A DNA stretch of 64,000 nucleotides, from positions 2,587,684 through 2,651,683 of the forward strand of contig CP074573.1 of the NCBI GenBank assembly GCA_018394295.1, written 5' to 3'. Below are positions 16,410 through 25,274 of the stretch, one piece after another. Both the position numbers and the translations under genes were made by a program. The notes beneath the pieces were generated by a model. That model searched no databases. It was not told the origin of the DNA and saw only the letters and a program-made list of their open reading frames with translations. Source of the stretch: Mycoplasmatota bacterium. Lineage in GTDB: Bacteria > Bacillota_I > Bacilli_A > Haloplasmatales > Haloplasmataceae. Each line of letters opens with the position of its first letter. Position 1 is the stretch's first letter.

Positions 16410-18761
16410 TTATTCAGCAATTAAATTCTTTGGTGAAATACTAGCAATTCGTTTTGTCGGTATAAGAGTAGCTATTAATGCGATTAAACAATATAACAAT
16501 GCAATTAATAACCCTTGATTATGTGAAAATACAACAGGTAATTTGATTGTACTAAATGGTGTTAATGATAACATTCCTACCATTACCTTATCAACTGTTA
16601 GAGCACATAAGACATAACCAGAAATTATACCAATTAAAGTTAATATGACAGATTTAGAAATAAGTAAAACTCTTAACTCACTATTACTAAATCCAGTCGC
16701 CTTTAGTATTCCGTATGTTTTTACTGAATGAGTAATGTCAATTATCGTCCAGTTGAAGATAATTATTCCACATACAATTATGAATATTCCCAGTATCATA
16801 TTCGTTACCGTTGGAAATGATTTGACTGTGTTAATTATTTCTTGAGCATCACTTCCAAATTCATCTACAATTGCTGTATCACCTAATACATCAGTAATAC
16901 TTTCTTCTATATCTTCCATTATAACATTTTCTGTCTCCATGTATACCCAATAAATACCATTTACATGTTTTTGTTCTTCTGGAATATGCTTTTCAACCAT
17001 CACATACGATAAACTTGAATGATATATGGAATTATATATACCAGATATTAAGTACTTTTTGTCCCCCTCTTCTTTTTTGATTACAATATAATCTCCTATT
17101 GTTTTGCCTGCTTTCTGTGCTACTAGTGCACTAACGACAATTTCATTATTGTTAAGAGGTTGACGCCCTTCTGATAAGATAATTAAGTTCTCAAAAGCAT
17201 CACCATATATAGTTGTGACTAATAAAGGAATATTTTCTGTACCATCTTTAGAAAGAGTACTTTCTGAAAGATTTATTGTAGAAAATAATACTCTCTCTAC
17301 ATTTTCAATACTTTCTAGCTTGTTGATTACTTCTTTTGAAGACATATCAGATGAATAAGTCACTGATACATCTCCTGCAGTTATCCCAATTAGGGATTTT
17401 GATAAATGTCTGGCATTTGACATAGACCCGGAGATATTACTAATCGTTAAACTAACGAAAGTGATAATCATAATAGAAACTATGCTTGCTAATGTCTTTC
17501 TTTTATTCATCAGAATTTGTTTTATAGCTATAATAAAACATAATGGTACATTCTTAAAATGATCAACTCTAAACTTTGTTCCTTTTAATTTATTCTCAGG
17601 CATGCCATATTTTATCGCCTGTATTGGTCTAATTTTATTCGATTTATTTGCAGCGATAGACACAAAAATAATTAATAATCCCAATATTATTATAATAGTG
17701 ATAACAAAATACCAATCTAAGGTAGTATTATCTCCTACTTGCAAATCGTTTGTTAATATCTGAACTAAGAAACGTCTAACTGGTAATCCGAGAAACACCC
17801 CAATAGATGATGCAATTACACCAATAATGATATACATATACAAAAACATTTGTCTAATTTGCTTACTACTATAACCAATCACTTTTCTTACACCTATTGT
17901 TTTATATTGTTGTAAAATTTCATTTCTAACGGTAGCACGTATTATAAACACAACAATAATAAACATAAAAATAGACGTAAGTAACAATGCAGCTGCAATA
18001 ATTTTACCAATTGTATTGTAACTAGCATCAATCTCTGCATACTTTATAAAAGTTGGCTGTATCGAATTAAACATATAGTTATCAAACTCTTTTTTGAGTG
18101 CTGTTTCTTTTTCAGGGGTATAAGTTTTATACTTTATACCTAATAAGGATATATCTGAACTAATACCCTTTTTTTGAAAAAAATCTGAAGCAACAAAACA
18201 TCTTGAAGGTGACATAAATCCATTACTAAATTGGGGATCAACAATAAGCTCTGAAACAACCAATTCGAAAGTATGTTCATCCGCACGAACCTTTACTACA
18301 TCACCAATTTCCAATTGATTATTATGAGCAAAATAATAAGAGATATAGATTTCTCCATCTTTTGGTGAGGTGGCTTTTTTATTTTCTGTAATATATACTT
18401 TATCTTGTTCAATAAATTCCTCAAACTCTGTTAAAAATATAGTAATACTTGTTTTTTCATCATTTTTTAGAAATTCAATATTACTTTTATGAGCAATATA
18501 TTCACTTACACCTTCTATAGACTCATGGTCTCCTAACCAACTTTTGATATCCTCAGTATCATGTATCTTTGTATTAAGAAACAATAAATTTTCTGATCCA
18601 TTTGCACGAGTATACATTTTATCAAATGGATTTGTTAGATTCATTAAGGATAAACCAATATATATTAGTAATGCGGTTAACATAATTGTTAATCCAACAA
18701 GAATACTTTGAAACTTCTTTCTTCTTAATATAGCAACTGCTGACTTTAATCCAATTATCAC
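16410..18761 (-). CDS. FtsX-like ABC transporter permease
   Basis: Large permease (783 aa) of the MacB/FtsX superfamily. It contains an N-terminal helix, a large extracellular domain, and FtsX units of membrane helices around 255-375 (TVRNEILQQYKTIGVRKVIGYSSKQI is the typical cytoplasmic loop) and around 665-783 (DITHSVKTYGILKATGFSNSELR). A further helix near residue 425 begins the second half, so the protein is an internal duplication. Such permeases with an ABC ATPase export lipids or peptides, or detach antimicrobial compounds by mechanotransmission. It starts 1 bp behind the ATPase gene. Linkage to a two-component system suggests envelope or antimicrobial-peptide defence, which is an inference. 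Confidence 0.92.
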   Translation of the reverse strand: MIIGLKSAVAILRRKKFQSILVGLTIMLTALLIYIGLSLMNLTNPFDKMYTRANGSENLLFLNTKIHDTEDIKSWLGDHESIEGVSEYIAHKSNIEFLKNDEKTSITIFLTEFEEFIEQDKVYITENKKATSPKDGEIYISYYFAHNNQLEIGDVVKVRADEHTFELVVSELIVDPQFSNGFMSPSRCFVASDFFQKKGISSDISLLGIKYKTYTPEKETALKKEFDNYMFNSIQPTFIKYAEIDASYNTIGKIIAAALLLTSIFMFIIVVFIIRATVRNEILQQYKTIGVRKVIGYSSKQIRQMFLYMYIIIGVIASSIGVFLGLPVRRFLVQILTNDLQVGDNTTLDWYFVITIIIILGLLIIFVSIAANKSNKIRPIQAIKYGMPENKLKGTKFRVDHFKNVPLCFIIAIKQILMNKRKTLASIVSIMIITFVSLTISNISGSMSNARHLSKSLIGITAGDVSVTYSSDMSSKEVINKLESIENVERVLFSTINLSESTLSKDGTENIPLLVTTIYGDAFENLIILSEGRQPLNNNEIVVSALVAQKAGKTIGDYIVIKKEEGDKKYLISGIYNSIYHSSLSYVMVEKHIPEEQKHVNGIYWVYMETENVIMEDIEESITDVLGDTAIVDEFGSDAQEIINTVKSFPTVTNMILGIFIIVCGIIIFNWTIIDITHSVKTYGILKATGFSNSELRVLLISKSVILTLIGIISGYVLCALTVDKVMVGMLSLTPFSTIKLPVVFSHNQGLLIALLYCLIALIATLIPTKRIASISPKNLIAE

Positions 18762-18762
18762 A

Positions 18763-19521
18763 CTACCACCCCTTACTCATTATAAAGTCAAAAATTTGTT
18801 TCTCTCGTTCCTCTAAACTATCCACAATGAATTGATCTAGGTTTAATTCACCATCAATTTTTCCATCTTTAATGTATAAAATTCTGTTCCCTCTACATGC
18901 AGCTTTAATATCATGGGTAACCATTAAGATTGTTTGACCAGCGTCATTAATATTTGATAATAAATCTAACGCATGCTTACTTTGTTTAGCATTTAAAGCC
19001 CCGGTTGGTTCATCCGCAAAGACGATGTCTGGGTTATTAATTAAACTTCTTGCAATCGATACACGTTGCTTCTGACCACCTGATAATTGAGAAGGATATT
19101 TAGTTCTATGTTCCGTCATATCAACATTTTTCAATAATTCATCTGTTTTAGAATGAACTTTCTTACGATTTTTTGATCCTAAATAGCCTGTGATGATGAC
19201 ATTTTCATAAACTGTAAAATCATCTAATAGATTTGGTTCTTGAAAAACAAAACCAATCTGTTTTCTTCGAATATCCATCATTTTACTCTCTTTTAAATGA
19301 TCCACACGTTTTTCATTTAAATTAATTTCTCCAGAAGTAAGATCATCAATCCCGCTTAGTAAGTATAGCAAGGTTGATTTACCCGCTCCTGATGTTCCCA
19401 TAATCACTGTGAAATCACCTTTATAGATTTCAACATCCAAATTCCTAATAACGTTAGTTGATACTTTCCCATTTGTAAATGTCTTGCAAAGACTTTTACC
19501 TTCTAATACTATAGATTTCAT
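18763..19521 (-). CDS. ABC transporter ATP-binding protein (MacB/LolD type)
   Basis: ATPase subunit, 252 residues, working with the FtsX permease behind it. Visible motifs: Walker A GTSGAGKST, Q-loop QEPNLLDDFTVYENV, signature LSGGQKQRVSIARSL, Walker B IVFADEP followed by TGALNAKQS, and switch His VTHD. The order fits the MacB/LolD/BceA subfamily exactly. It is the first gene of the four-gene operon ATPase-permease-regulator-kinase, with GGGAGAAAG in front of the ATG. Confidence 0.95.
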   Translation of the reverse strand: MKSIVLEGKSLCKTFTNGKVSTNVIRNLDVEIYKGDFTVIMGTSGAGKSTLLYLLSGIDDLTSGEINLNEKRVDHLKESKMMDIRRKQIGFVFQEPNLLDDFTVYENVIITGYLGSKNRKKVHSKTDELLKNVDMTEHRTKYPSQLSGGQKQRVSIARSLINNPDIVFADEPTGALNAKQSKHALDLLSNINDAGQTILMVTHDIKAACRGNRILYIKDGKIDGELNLDQFIVDSLEEREKQIFDFIMSKGW

Positions 19522-19638
19522 TATACTTTCTCCCTTTCATTAACCTACTAAGACTCTTAATCCTTAGAATCTAGTGGTAATTTATTTTTTACTTTTAACT
19601 TACATACCTATGATATTACATATTAGGTAAAAAAGTCC

Positions 19639-19660
19639 TTAACTATTTATTAACTATTTA
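19639..19660. promoter_or_regulatory. Tandem 11-bp direct repeat, probable response-regulator site
   Basis: TTAACTATTTA occurs twice without a gap, followed by TTAA. Read on the minus strand it lies just upstream of and overlapping a -35-like TTAAGG, with TAATAT 18 bp further. Direct repeats with one-turn spacing are the usual OmpR-family binding sites. Confidence 0.65.
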
Positions 19661-19709
19661 TTAAAGATTAGTAATATACATCTTTAAATAGACAGTTTTT
19701 TATAAAAAC

Positions 19710-19748
19710 ACCCTATAGCTAGACTTTTTTTAGTCTACTCTATAGGGT
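19710..19748 (-). terminator. Terminator after the His-tailed transporter gene
   Basis: Outer stem ACCCTATAG / CTATAGGGT, inner stem AGACT / AGTCT, followed on the minus strand by GTTTTTATA. It is 11 bp behind the transporter stop codon. Confidence 0.75.
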
Positions 19749-19759
19749 ATATTCAGTAA

Positions 19760-20842
19760 TTAGTGACTATGTCTATGATGTAAATCTGGTGTATGTGGAT
19801 GTTTATGCTTGATCGTTTCGTGAGTATGAACATGACTATGTTCGCCTATGATTTCTTGTTCATGCGTATGATTATGATGCATATCTTCGTGATTATGCTT
19901 ATGGTCATGTATAATCTCCTCATGCGTATGCATATGGTTATGCTTTTCTGATACTGCATAATAAGAACCAATAAGCATGATTACTAACGCAACAAAAAAT
20001 GATATGGTTATTGATTCCTTTAGAAAAATCCATGAAGCTACAACACCTATAAATGGTGCGGTTGCATAGAATACACTTGTCCTTGCAGCTCCTAAATCTC
20101 TTTGCGCAATAATGTAAAAATAGATACTAAGTCCAAAAGCTACAAATCCCAATAAAAGAGCCATTAAAATATAGATGAAGTCTTGAGTATATTCCTTTAT
20201 TGCCAAAGAAATTAAAAGTGACCCAATTCCAGAACCAAATCCTTTTACTACTACAATTTGTAGTGGGTCTTTTAAAGACAACATACGCGTACAATTATTT
20301 TCAAATCCCCAACAAATCGTTGCTACAATTACAAAAATTGACCCAATAGAAAGTGAAAACCTACTAAAGTCCTCAACTGATAATATGACACTTGCTATGG
20401 TGATTAATAATATCGCAATCCACATTCTCTTTCCAATTACCTCTTTAAAAATGAATAAAGCAATTAATGATGTGGCAACAATTTCAAAATTATTCAATAA
20501 AGATACATTTCCTGATGTTGTTAGGCTAAGTCCCATCATCATAAAAATGGGTGCTGCTATATCAAGCAATATCATTCCTACAATATAAGGAAGTTCCCTT
20601 TTTGTCATCTTAGCTTCTAAACGCTCATTTTTACCCCATACTTTTATTAAGTTAACCATAAACATCCCAAATCCTGCACCTAAATATAATAAAGCAGCCA
20701 TTAAAGTTGGTGGAATCTTTAAAAGTAATAATTTAGATACTGGTGAACTGATACCATAAAGAGCAGCAGCAAGAATTGCCATAAAGATTGCTTTGTTGGT
20801 CTTACTTTGTATGTCTAATCTTTTCATATTATCCTCCGTCAA
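19760..20842 (-). CDS. EamA/DMT-family transporter with a histidine-rich C-terminal tail
   Basis: Ten-helix drug/metabolite transporter (two EamA repeats: ALYGISSPVSKLLLLKIPP in the first, SLSIGSIFVIVATICWGFENNC opening the second), about 300 residues, plus a cytoplasmic tail of about 60 residues with more than twenty histidines (HNHMHTHEE, HKHNHEDMHHNHTH, HSHVHTHE, HRHSH). Such tails bind Zn, Ni, Co or Cu. The gene directly follows a CsoR-type metal sensor (stop and start adjacent). The pair is probably a metal-responsive unit, and the tail could sense or buffer the transported or regulating metal. The transport direction and substrate are unknown. The real start is probably one of the in-frame ATGs near the N-terminus (MTEDNMKRLD). 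Confidence 0.85.
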   Translation of the reverse strand: MTEDNMKRLDIQSKTNKAIFMAILAAALYGISSPVSKLLLLKIPPTLMAALLYLGAGFGMFMVNLIKVWGKNERLEAKMTKRELPYIVGMILLDIAAPIFMMMGLSLTTSGNVSLLNNFEIVATSLIALFIFKEVIGKRMWIAILLITIASVILSVEDFSRFSLSIGSIFVIVATICWGFENNCTRMLSLKDPLQIVVVKGFGSGIGSLLISLAIKEYTQDFIYILMALLLGFVAFGLSIYFYIIAQRDLGAARTSVFYATAPFIGVVASWIFLKESITISFFVALVIMLIGSYYAVSEKHNHMHTHEEIIHDHKHNHEDMHHNHTHEQEIIGEHSHVHTHETIKHKHPHTPDLHHRHSH

Positions 20843-21109
20843 TTATAAAAATTTTCCTAATGCTGATTTTAATTTTTTTAATGTTTCCTCTTCCTTACCT
20901 TCTTTAATATCTTCGATAACACAACCTGAAATATGATCCTCAAGTATAATTAATCCAACTTTATGCATCGCTGATTCAATTGAGGCTATCTGCACTAAAA
21001 TTTCTTCACATGGTCTTTGATCCTCAACCATCTTTTTAATTCCTCTTACATGACCTTCAATTCTTGATAATCGATTGGATATAGCTTTTACATCTTGACA
21101 ATGACTCAT
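20843..21109 (-). CDS. csoR: CsoR/RcnR-family metal-sensing repressor
   Basis: All-helical DUF156 regulator, 88 residues from ATG 21109, chosen because AAGGA lies 9 nt before it (a TTG at 21127 would add six residues). The metal ligands have the CsoR spacing: Cys34 (QRPCEE), His59 and Cys63 (EDHISGC), corresponding to C36-H61-C65 of Cu(I)-sensing CsoR. The N-terminus MSHC also carries a His and a Cys, as in some Ni/Co/Zn sensors of the family, so Cu(I) is likely but not certain. It is the first gene before the His-tailed transporter. A G-tract operator lies at its transcription start. Confidence 0.88.
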   Translation of the reverse strand: MSHCQDVKAISNRLSRIEGHVRGIKKMVEDQRPCEEILVQIASIESAMHKVGLIILEDHISGCVIEDIKEGKEEETLKKLKSALGKFL

Positions 21110-21138
21110 TATATTCATTCCTTCCAAATAACCCTCAT

Positions 21139-21188
21139 GGGGGGATGGGGCATATAAATATAATACGTTTTATTTTCTTGTTTGTCAA
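21139..21188 (-). promoter_or_regulatory. csoR promoter with a G-tract operator
   Basis: On the minus strand TTGACA (21188-21183), a 17-bp spacer and TATTAT (21165-21160). GCCCCATCCCCCC follows over the expected start site (21150-21139). G/C-tract operators next to AT-rich flanks are typical for the CsoR/RcnR family, so autorepression is likely. Confidence 0.78.
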
Positions 21189-21227
21189 TAGAAATTATTA
21201 CTAGTATTTAACAATTCATATACACAC

Positions 21228-22025
21228 CTACCTGTTTAGATTTTGAAGTTGTGATCTGTACATTAGTGACTTTATAGGTAACTGTATAAAGTTAGTTATA
21301 CTCTCCATTACTCTTTGTCCTGCACGTATACTTTTTACATATATATTACAGTCATCGGCATATCGTACAAATCTTAATCCTCTTTTAGTTAACTCTTTAT
21401 CTAGTTCATTAAGCATGATATTTGATAATAATGGACTTAATGGTCCTCCTTGTGGTGTTCCTTCCTCACTATCTATTACGACTCCATTTATCATGATACC
21501 ACTAACTAGATATTTCCTTATCAAACTCATTAAATCACTATCTTTAATTGTTAAAGATAATATTTGCATGAGTTTATCATGGTTAACCTTATCAAAGAAT
21601 TTCTCTAAATCCGTATCAACTATAACTTTGTAACCATCATTTAAATACATTAAACTTCTCTCAATTGCCATATGACAACCTCGATTTGGTCTAAATCCAA
21701 AACTAGAGTCACTAAATTGTTTCTCAAATATTGGTGATAGCACTTGATTAATGGCTTGTTGAATGATTCTATCTATAACCGTTGGTATTCCTAGTAGTCT
21801 TACCCCACCATCAGGTTTTGGTATTTCTACTCTCCTAACGGGGTTAGGTTTATACTTTCTATTTCTTATGGCTCTTTTAATTTCATCACCATGTTTCATA
21901 AAATGTAATCCTCCTTGTTCAACATTCATCCCATCAATTCCAGCAGCACCTTTATTCTTCACTACTCTAGCGATGGCTTCATTTAAATTGCAGTTACTTA
22001 AGATTAATTCTAGAAGATTTTCCAT
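21228..22025 (-). pseudogene. Group II intron reverse transcriptase, 3' truncated
   Basis: N-terminal 245 residues of a group II intron RT: GAAGIDGMNVEQGG, GGVRLLGIPTVIDRIIQQAI, FSDSSFGFRPNRGCHMAI, DTDLEKFFDKVNHDKLM, TPQGGPLSPLLSNIMLNELDKEL and the active site YADD. After MESITNF the sequence becomes unrelated and stops at 21228, so the thumb, maturase (X) and C-terminal domains are missing. It cannot promote splicing or mobility. The start ATG has an AAAGGAG ribosome site inside intron domain IV. Confidence 0.88.
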
Positions 22026-22525
22026 TAGTAATTGCTCCTTTCATTGTTAAGACCATACTGTTTGTCCTAAAGGCTCCTAGGTTCCTTACGATACCATCGA
22101 AGTTAGGCAGGTAATCCTGATTTTCTACTGTTCATATAGTCTTATAATTTACATTTACAATTAAACATACTGTTTCGCCCTTCGGTTTGGACCCTACTAT
22201 GGCTCTGCTGACTTCTCGTGACAAACCTTTTTCGACTACTGATTAGTATTCACGAGATCTCCCAGGGTAAGTCTATTCACTTTCATTTCATATACTCGCC
22301 ACATTTACGTGTATTATTGCTTTGATGACTACGCACTTTGTTTTGTCTAGCAAACTCATCCACAATACCCACCTGATTTGATTCGTGTTCCTCGAGTCGA
22401 AACTTTGCCTCCTGCTTCCTTCAGATTCCACCTCGCGATGGACACCCTTGCACTTGGCTAACACTTTAGTCATCTTCCCATGTAGTGAACTTTCACCACC
22501 AAGTTAATAGACATGCCCGGCACAC
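21287..22525 (-). mobile_element. Truncated group IIC-like intron
   Basis: The 5' end is GTGTGCCGGGCATG at 22525, the usual GUGYG start of bacterial group II introns. The conserved intron stretches AAGGGTGTCCATCGCGAGG and GAATCTGAAGGAAG lie at about 22455-22420. The RT gene sits inside. No domain V or VI is found on the other side, because the element breaks off near 21287. The break point carries a small hairpin (ACTTTATA / TATAAAGT, 21269-21292). The intron sits directly behind a terminator stem-loop, the hallmark target of class C introns. Confidence 0.85.
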
Positions 22526-22528
22526 TAA

Positions 22529-22560
22529 AAAGAGCAATAGTATTTAAACTATCACTCTTT
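22529..22560 (-). terminator. Terminator of the VOC gene and intron target
   Basis: AAAGAG..ATAGT / ACTAT..CTCTTT stem with two mismatches and a T-run. It overlaps the stop codon of the VOC gene and is followed 4 bp later by the intron 5' end. Confidence 0.8.
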
Positions 22561-23034
22561 CAGATTAACATCACTCTCTTGGTTATTATCACTGGATTTT
22601 CTTGTTGAATAATCAATATTTTTGATTGAGGTACTATTTTGTCCTATAATATTCCCTTCATCATCAGTAATAAAAGTACCTTTTGTAGCATCTAATATTA
22701 CATATTGATTACCCCAAGGGTCTTTTATAACAGCACATTTTCCTATTTTTATATCAAAAGGTCCATATATAATTTCTCCACCTGCTCTTTTTATTTCTGG
22801 AATTGTATCTATTACTGATTTTACTTTAATGTCAATCTCTTGTGCCTTTCGCTCATTTTGAATAACAATTTCCGTTACTCCTTCGCTCATTCCAAGTCCT
22901 ATTGCTGAATCGGATTTCCATATAATTCTCAACCCAAGGTTATTGCAATAATATTCTAATCCTTCCTGTAAATTAGGAATATAAAATTGCACACAGTCTA
23001 TATTTTTAAAGATTGGTTGTTTTGATATCTCCAT
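22552..23034 (-). CDS. VOC-family protein
   Basis: Glyoxalase/dioxygenase-fold protein, 160 residues from ATG 23034, chosen because AAAAGGGGG lies 6 bp in front (an upstream ATG at 23064 lacks one). The first unit reads CVQFYIPNLQEGLEYYCNNLGLRIIW, and the second ends KCAVIKDPWGNQYVILDATKG. The extra Ser/Asn-rich tail of about 25 residues looks unstructured. The substrate is unknown. It is monocistronic, with its terminator occupied by the group II intron. The degraded region lies upstream. Confidence 0.82.
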   Translation of the reverse strand: MEISKQPIFKNIDCVQFYIPNLQEGLEYYCNNLGLRIIWKSDSAIGLGMSEGVTEIVIQNERKAQEIDIKVKSVIDTIPEIKRAGGEIIYGPFDIKIGKCAVIKDPWGNQYVILDATKGTFITDDEGNIIGQNSTSIKNIDYSTRKSSDNNQESDVNLKE

Positions 23035-23138
23035 TTGTATCCCCCTTTTAAATATATTTAACATAATATTAAATAAATTTAGTGTTCATAAAATACCTCG
23101 TATATTTGGAGCAAAGTCATTACATTCTAAAAGCAATA

Positions 23139-23330
23139 TTACTCACTCTTTCCATTATTAATAAGTAATTGAATATGTTCTTTTATTTCTTCTACATCGT
23201 CTTCTTTTTTCTGGAATCTATTAAGAACACTATTGTATAAGTTATTTTAATTGCAAAAGTAATTAATGCAAATAATGATAAATACAATGCTGGTTGTAAA
23301 AATATGGGTTTTTTATTATCGAACACAAAC
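23139..23330 (-). pseudogene. Remnant of a membrane protein gene
   Basis: One frame encodes DNKKPIFLQPALYLSLFALI and then TFAIKITYTIVFLIDSRKKK, a membrane-helix pattern. A second frame takes over at the same place and ends NRFQKKEDDVEEIKEHIQLL followed by a short tail and stop. The simplest reading is the 3' part of a membrane protein gene with a frameshift and no remaining 5' end. The family is not recognised. Confidence 0.45.
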
Positions 23331-23431
23331 AGTTATTATAGTAATTATAGCACATTAATAATCACAATATAACGTTATTTTTCCATTGTTTCTAATTTGT
23401 TCTGTTAGTTGTTCTACTTTATTTTGAATTA

Positions 23432-24052
23432 TCAATGGTAATGTTCTTCATCATCTTTAACTCCTAGCTCAAATGACTCGAAATCTTCAGGTACTTTAGT
23501 TTTGTCGAATTCAAAAACAAATGTATCGTTTGCACCTGTAAGATTGCTACTAGAACTCTTGGTAAGCTCTACCTCACTGATATAATTTTCTTCTGTTAAT
23601 ACATCAAGAGAATTAATTTTTTGATTAAAGAAAAAGATATATGGAACAATTTTTTCTCTATCTTTGCAACCTATTGTATTTTGATTATATGCTGTAAAAT
23701 ATTAAGTTATAATTGTTTCTTCTGTGTCACTTACTACAGTTACTTGGTATGTGAACTTAAATATTTCTCTTGCTTCTTTTTTGATTACGATGTGATTTAA
23801 CTTAACTCCATTAGGATTATCATAATTAAGGCTATATACTATTTCAGAAGTAACATTTGGCATATTTTTGAAAACTTCATTATTACTATTGTCGATCCAA
23901 AATGTTGATAACGCTATATCTACTGATTCAAGTTCACCAAAATCCTCAGTATATGTTACTCCTTTTTGAAAGTGTTTTGTTCCAGTATCAACAAGTTGAT
24001 GTCCAAATATTGTATTATCATTTACATAAATATTAATTAATAAAAATATTAT
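23432..24052 (-). pseudogene. Remnant of an extracellular-type protein, internal stop
   Basis: The frame is open for 206 codons except for a TAA at 23704-23702. On both sides it encodes plausible beta-rich, Asp/Asn/Thr-rich protein (HQLVDTGTKHFQKGVTYTED..., EIFKFTYQVTVVSDTEETII-stop-YFTAYNQNTIGCKDREKIVP...). No start codon with a ribosome site is found before it, so the 5' part is missing. No family is recognised. Confidence 0.5.
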
Positions 24053-24248
24053 CTATGCAGGTTATCATCGGAAAACATAATAAAGGATATATATAATCTT
24101 TTACTCTAAAAAATGAATTAGAAGTATCTTTATGTGTTCGATTTCATTATAATTTTTATACGTGATAATTGATTGCTTTAATCCTATTGCACATATATAG
24201 TGAATAAATTAGTTAAAACAAAATACACCATTAACACTTTGAGGTTGC

Positions 24249-25199
24249 CTATAATATAAATTCTAATGCTTGCTCTACTTTATCACTTAAATCTTCAGGA
24301 TACCAATGTCCTATCCCTTTATTTATGTAATATTCATAAGGAAAACCAACCTCATTGAAAACACTAACCATTTCTTCTTCGACAGGAACTATGCTCTGTT
24401 CACCTTCCATAAATACACCTTTAATCCCTCTTTTACAAGCATTCATAACATTCTCTTTCGTAAACGAATGTGGTTTTTCATCAGGGCATAAAGAAATAAA
24501 GCCTCTTACCGGTATCTCATTTGCCATGGTTATATCTATCGCAGCTATGGCTCCACCTGAAAAACCTCCGATAATAACACATTCTTTATCAATCGAATAT
24601 TGCTGTGATATTATTTTAAAGAAATTTATAATTTCACTTCTAGATTTAATAGGATCTTTACACCATCCATAACCATTATGATAGATCATCTGTGATGATT
24701 GAATATACACAACAATGAAGTCTTTTTTTAGAAAATTATCAGGTTTCCAATACATACTATGCTCTTTAATGCTTTCTCCATCTCCATGGAGATTTAAAAA
24801 TAATGGATACTGTTTATTTTCAGTATAACCTTCTGGAAGATGGACAACATATTCTGGTTTTGATTTTTTTTCTGTGTTATGAAATATTAAATCATTCATT
24901 TTTTTAAGTTTTGCAAATCTAATATCTTCCTTTAAAGGTTCAAAACGTTTCCAATCTAATGGACAAGCATACCCTTGTTCAACAAGATTTATTAATATCT
25001 CAATACATTCATCATACATCTTACAGTTGGTAGAAAAACGAGCTTTATTAAAGTGAATATCAAAATAGTGTTCTTCATATTCCTTACAAGAAAGAAGCTC
25101 TGATGCTCTTCCTAGTAAATTGACTGCTTCTCTATAATTTTCCTGTTCTAAAAGTTCCACAAAATCTTTTTCTAATTGACTATAGCTAATATTTTCCAT
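24249..25199 (-). CDS. Alpha/beta hydrolase (paralogue 1)
   Basis: Hydrolase of 316 residues. The N-terminal third (1-105) is a helical, TPR-like region, followed by an esterase/PHB-depolymerase-like catalytic domain. Visible: the oxyanion region LFLNLHGDGESIKEH, the nucleophile elbow GGFSGGA, an acidic strand GVFMEGEQSIVP and the catalytic His in GIGHWYPEDL. No signal peptide is present, so the enzyme is cytoplasmic. It is a tandem duplicate of the gene at 25275-26318, with the same domain order and shared motifs. The substrate is unknown. Confidence 0.8.
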   Translation of the reverse strand: MENISYSQLEKDFVELLEQENYREAVNLLGRASELLSCKEYEEHYFDIHFNKARFSTNCKMYDECIEILINLVEQGYACPLDWKRFEPLKEDIRFAKLKKMNDLIFHNTEKKSKPEYVVHLPEGYTENKQYPLFLNLHGDGESIKEHSMYWKPDNFLKKDFIVVYIQSSQMIYHNGYGWCKDPIKSRSEIINFFKIISQQYSIDKECVIIGGFSGGAIAAIDITMANEIPVRGFISLCPDEKPHSFTKENVMNACKRGIKGVFMEGEQSIVPVEEEMVSVFNEVGFPYEYYINKGIGHWYPEDLSDKVEQALEFIL

Positions 25200-25274
25200 C
25201 GCTATACCTCCTTATTATTTTTTAATCTAAGTTAGTCTTTATCGTCAAAAATACTTATCCACAAGTAACCTATT

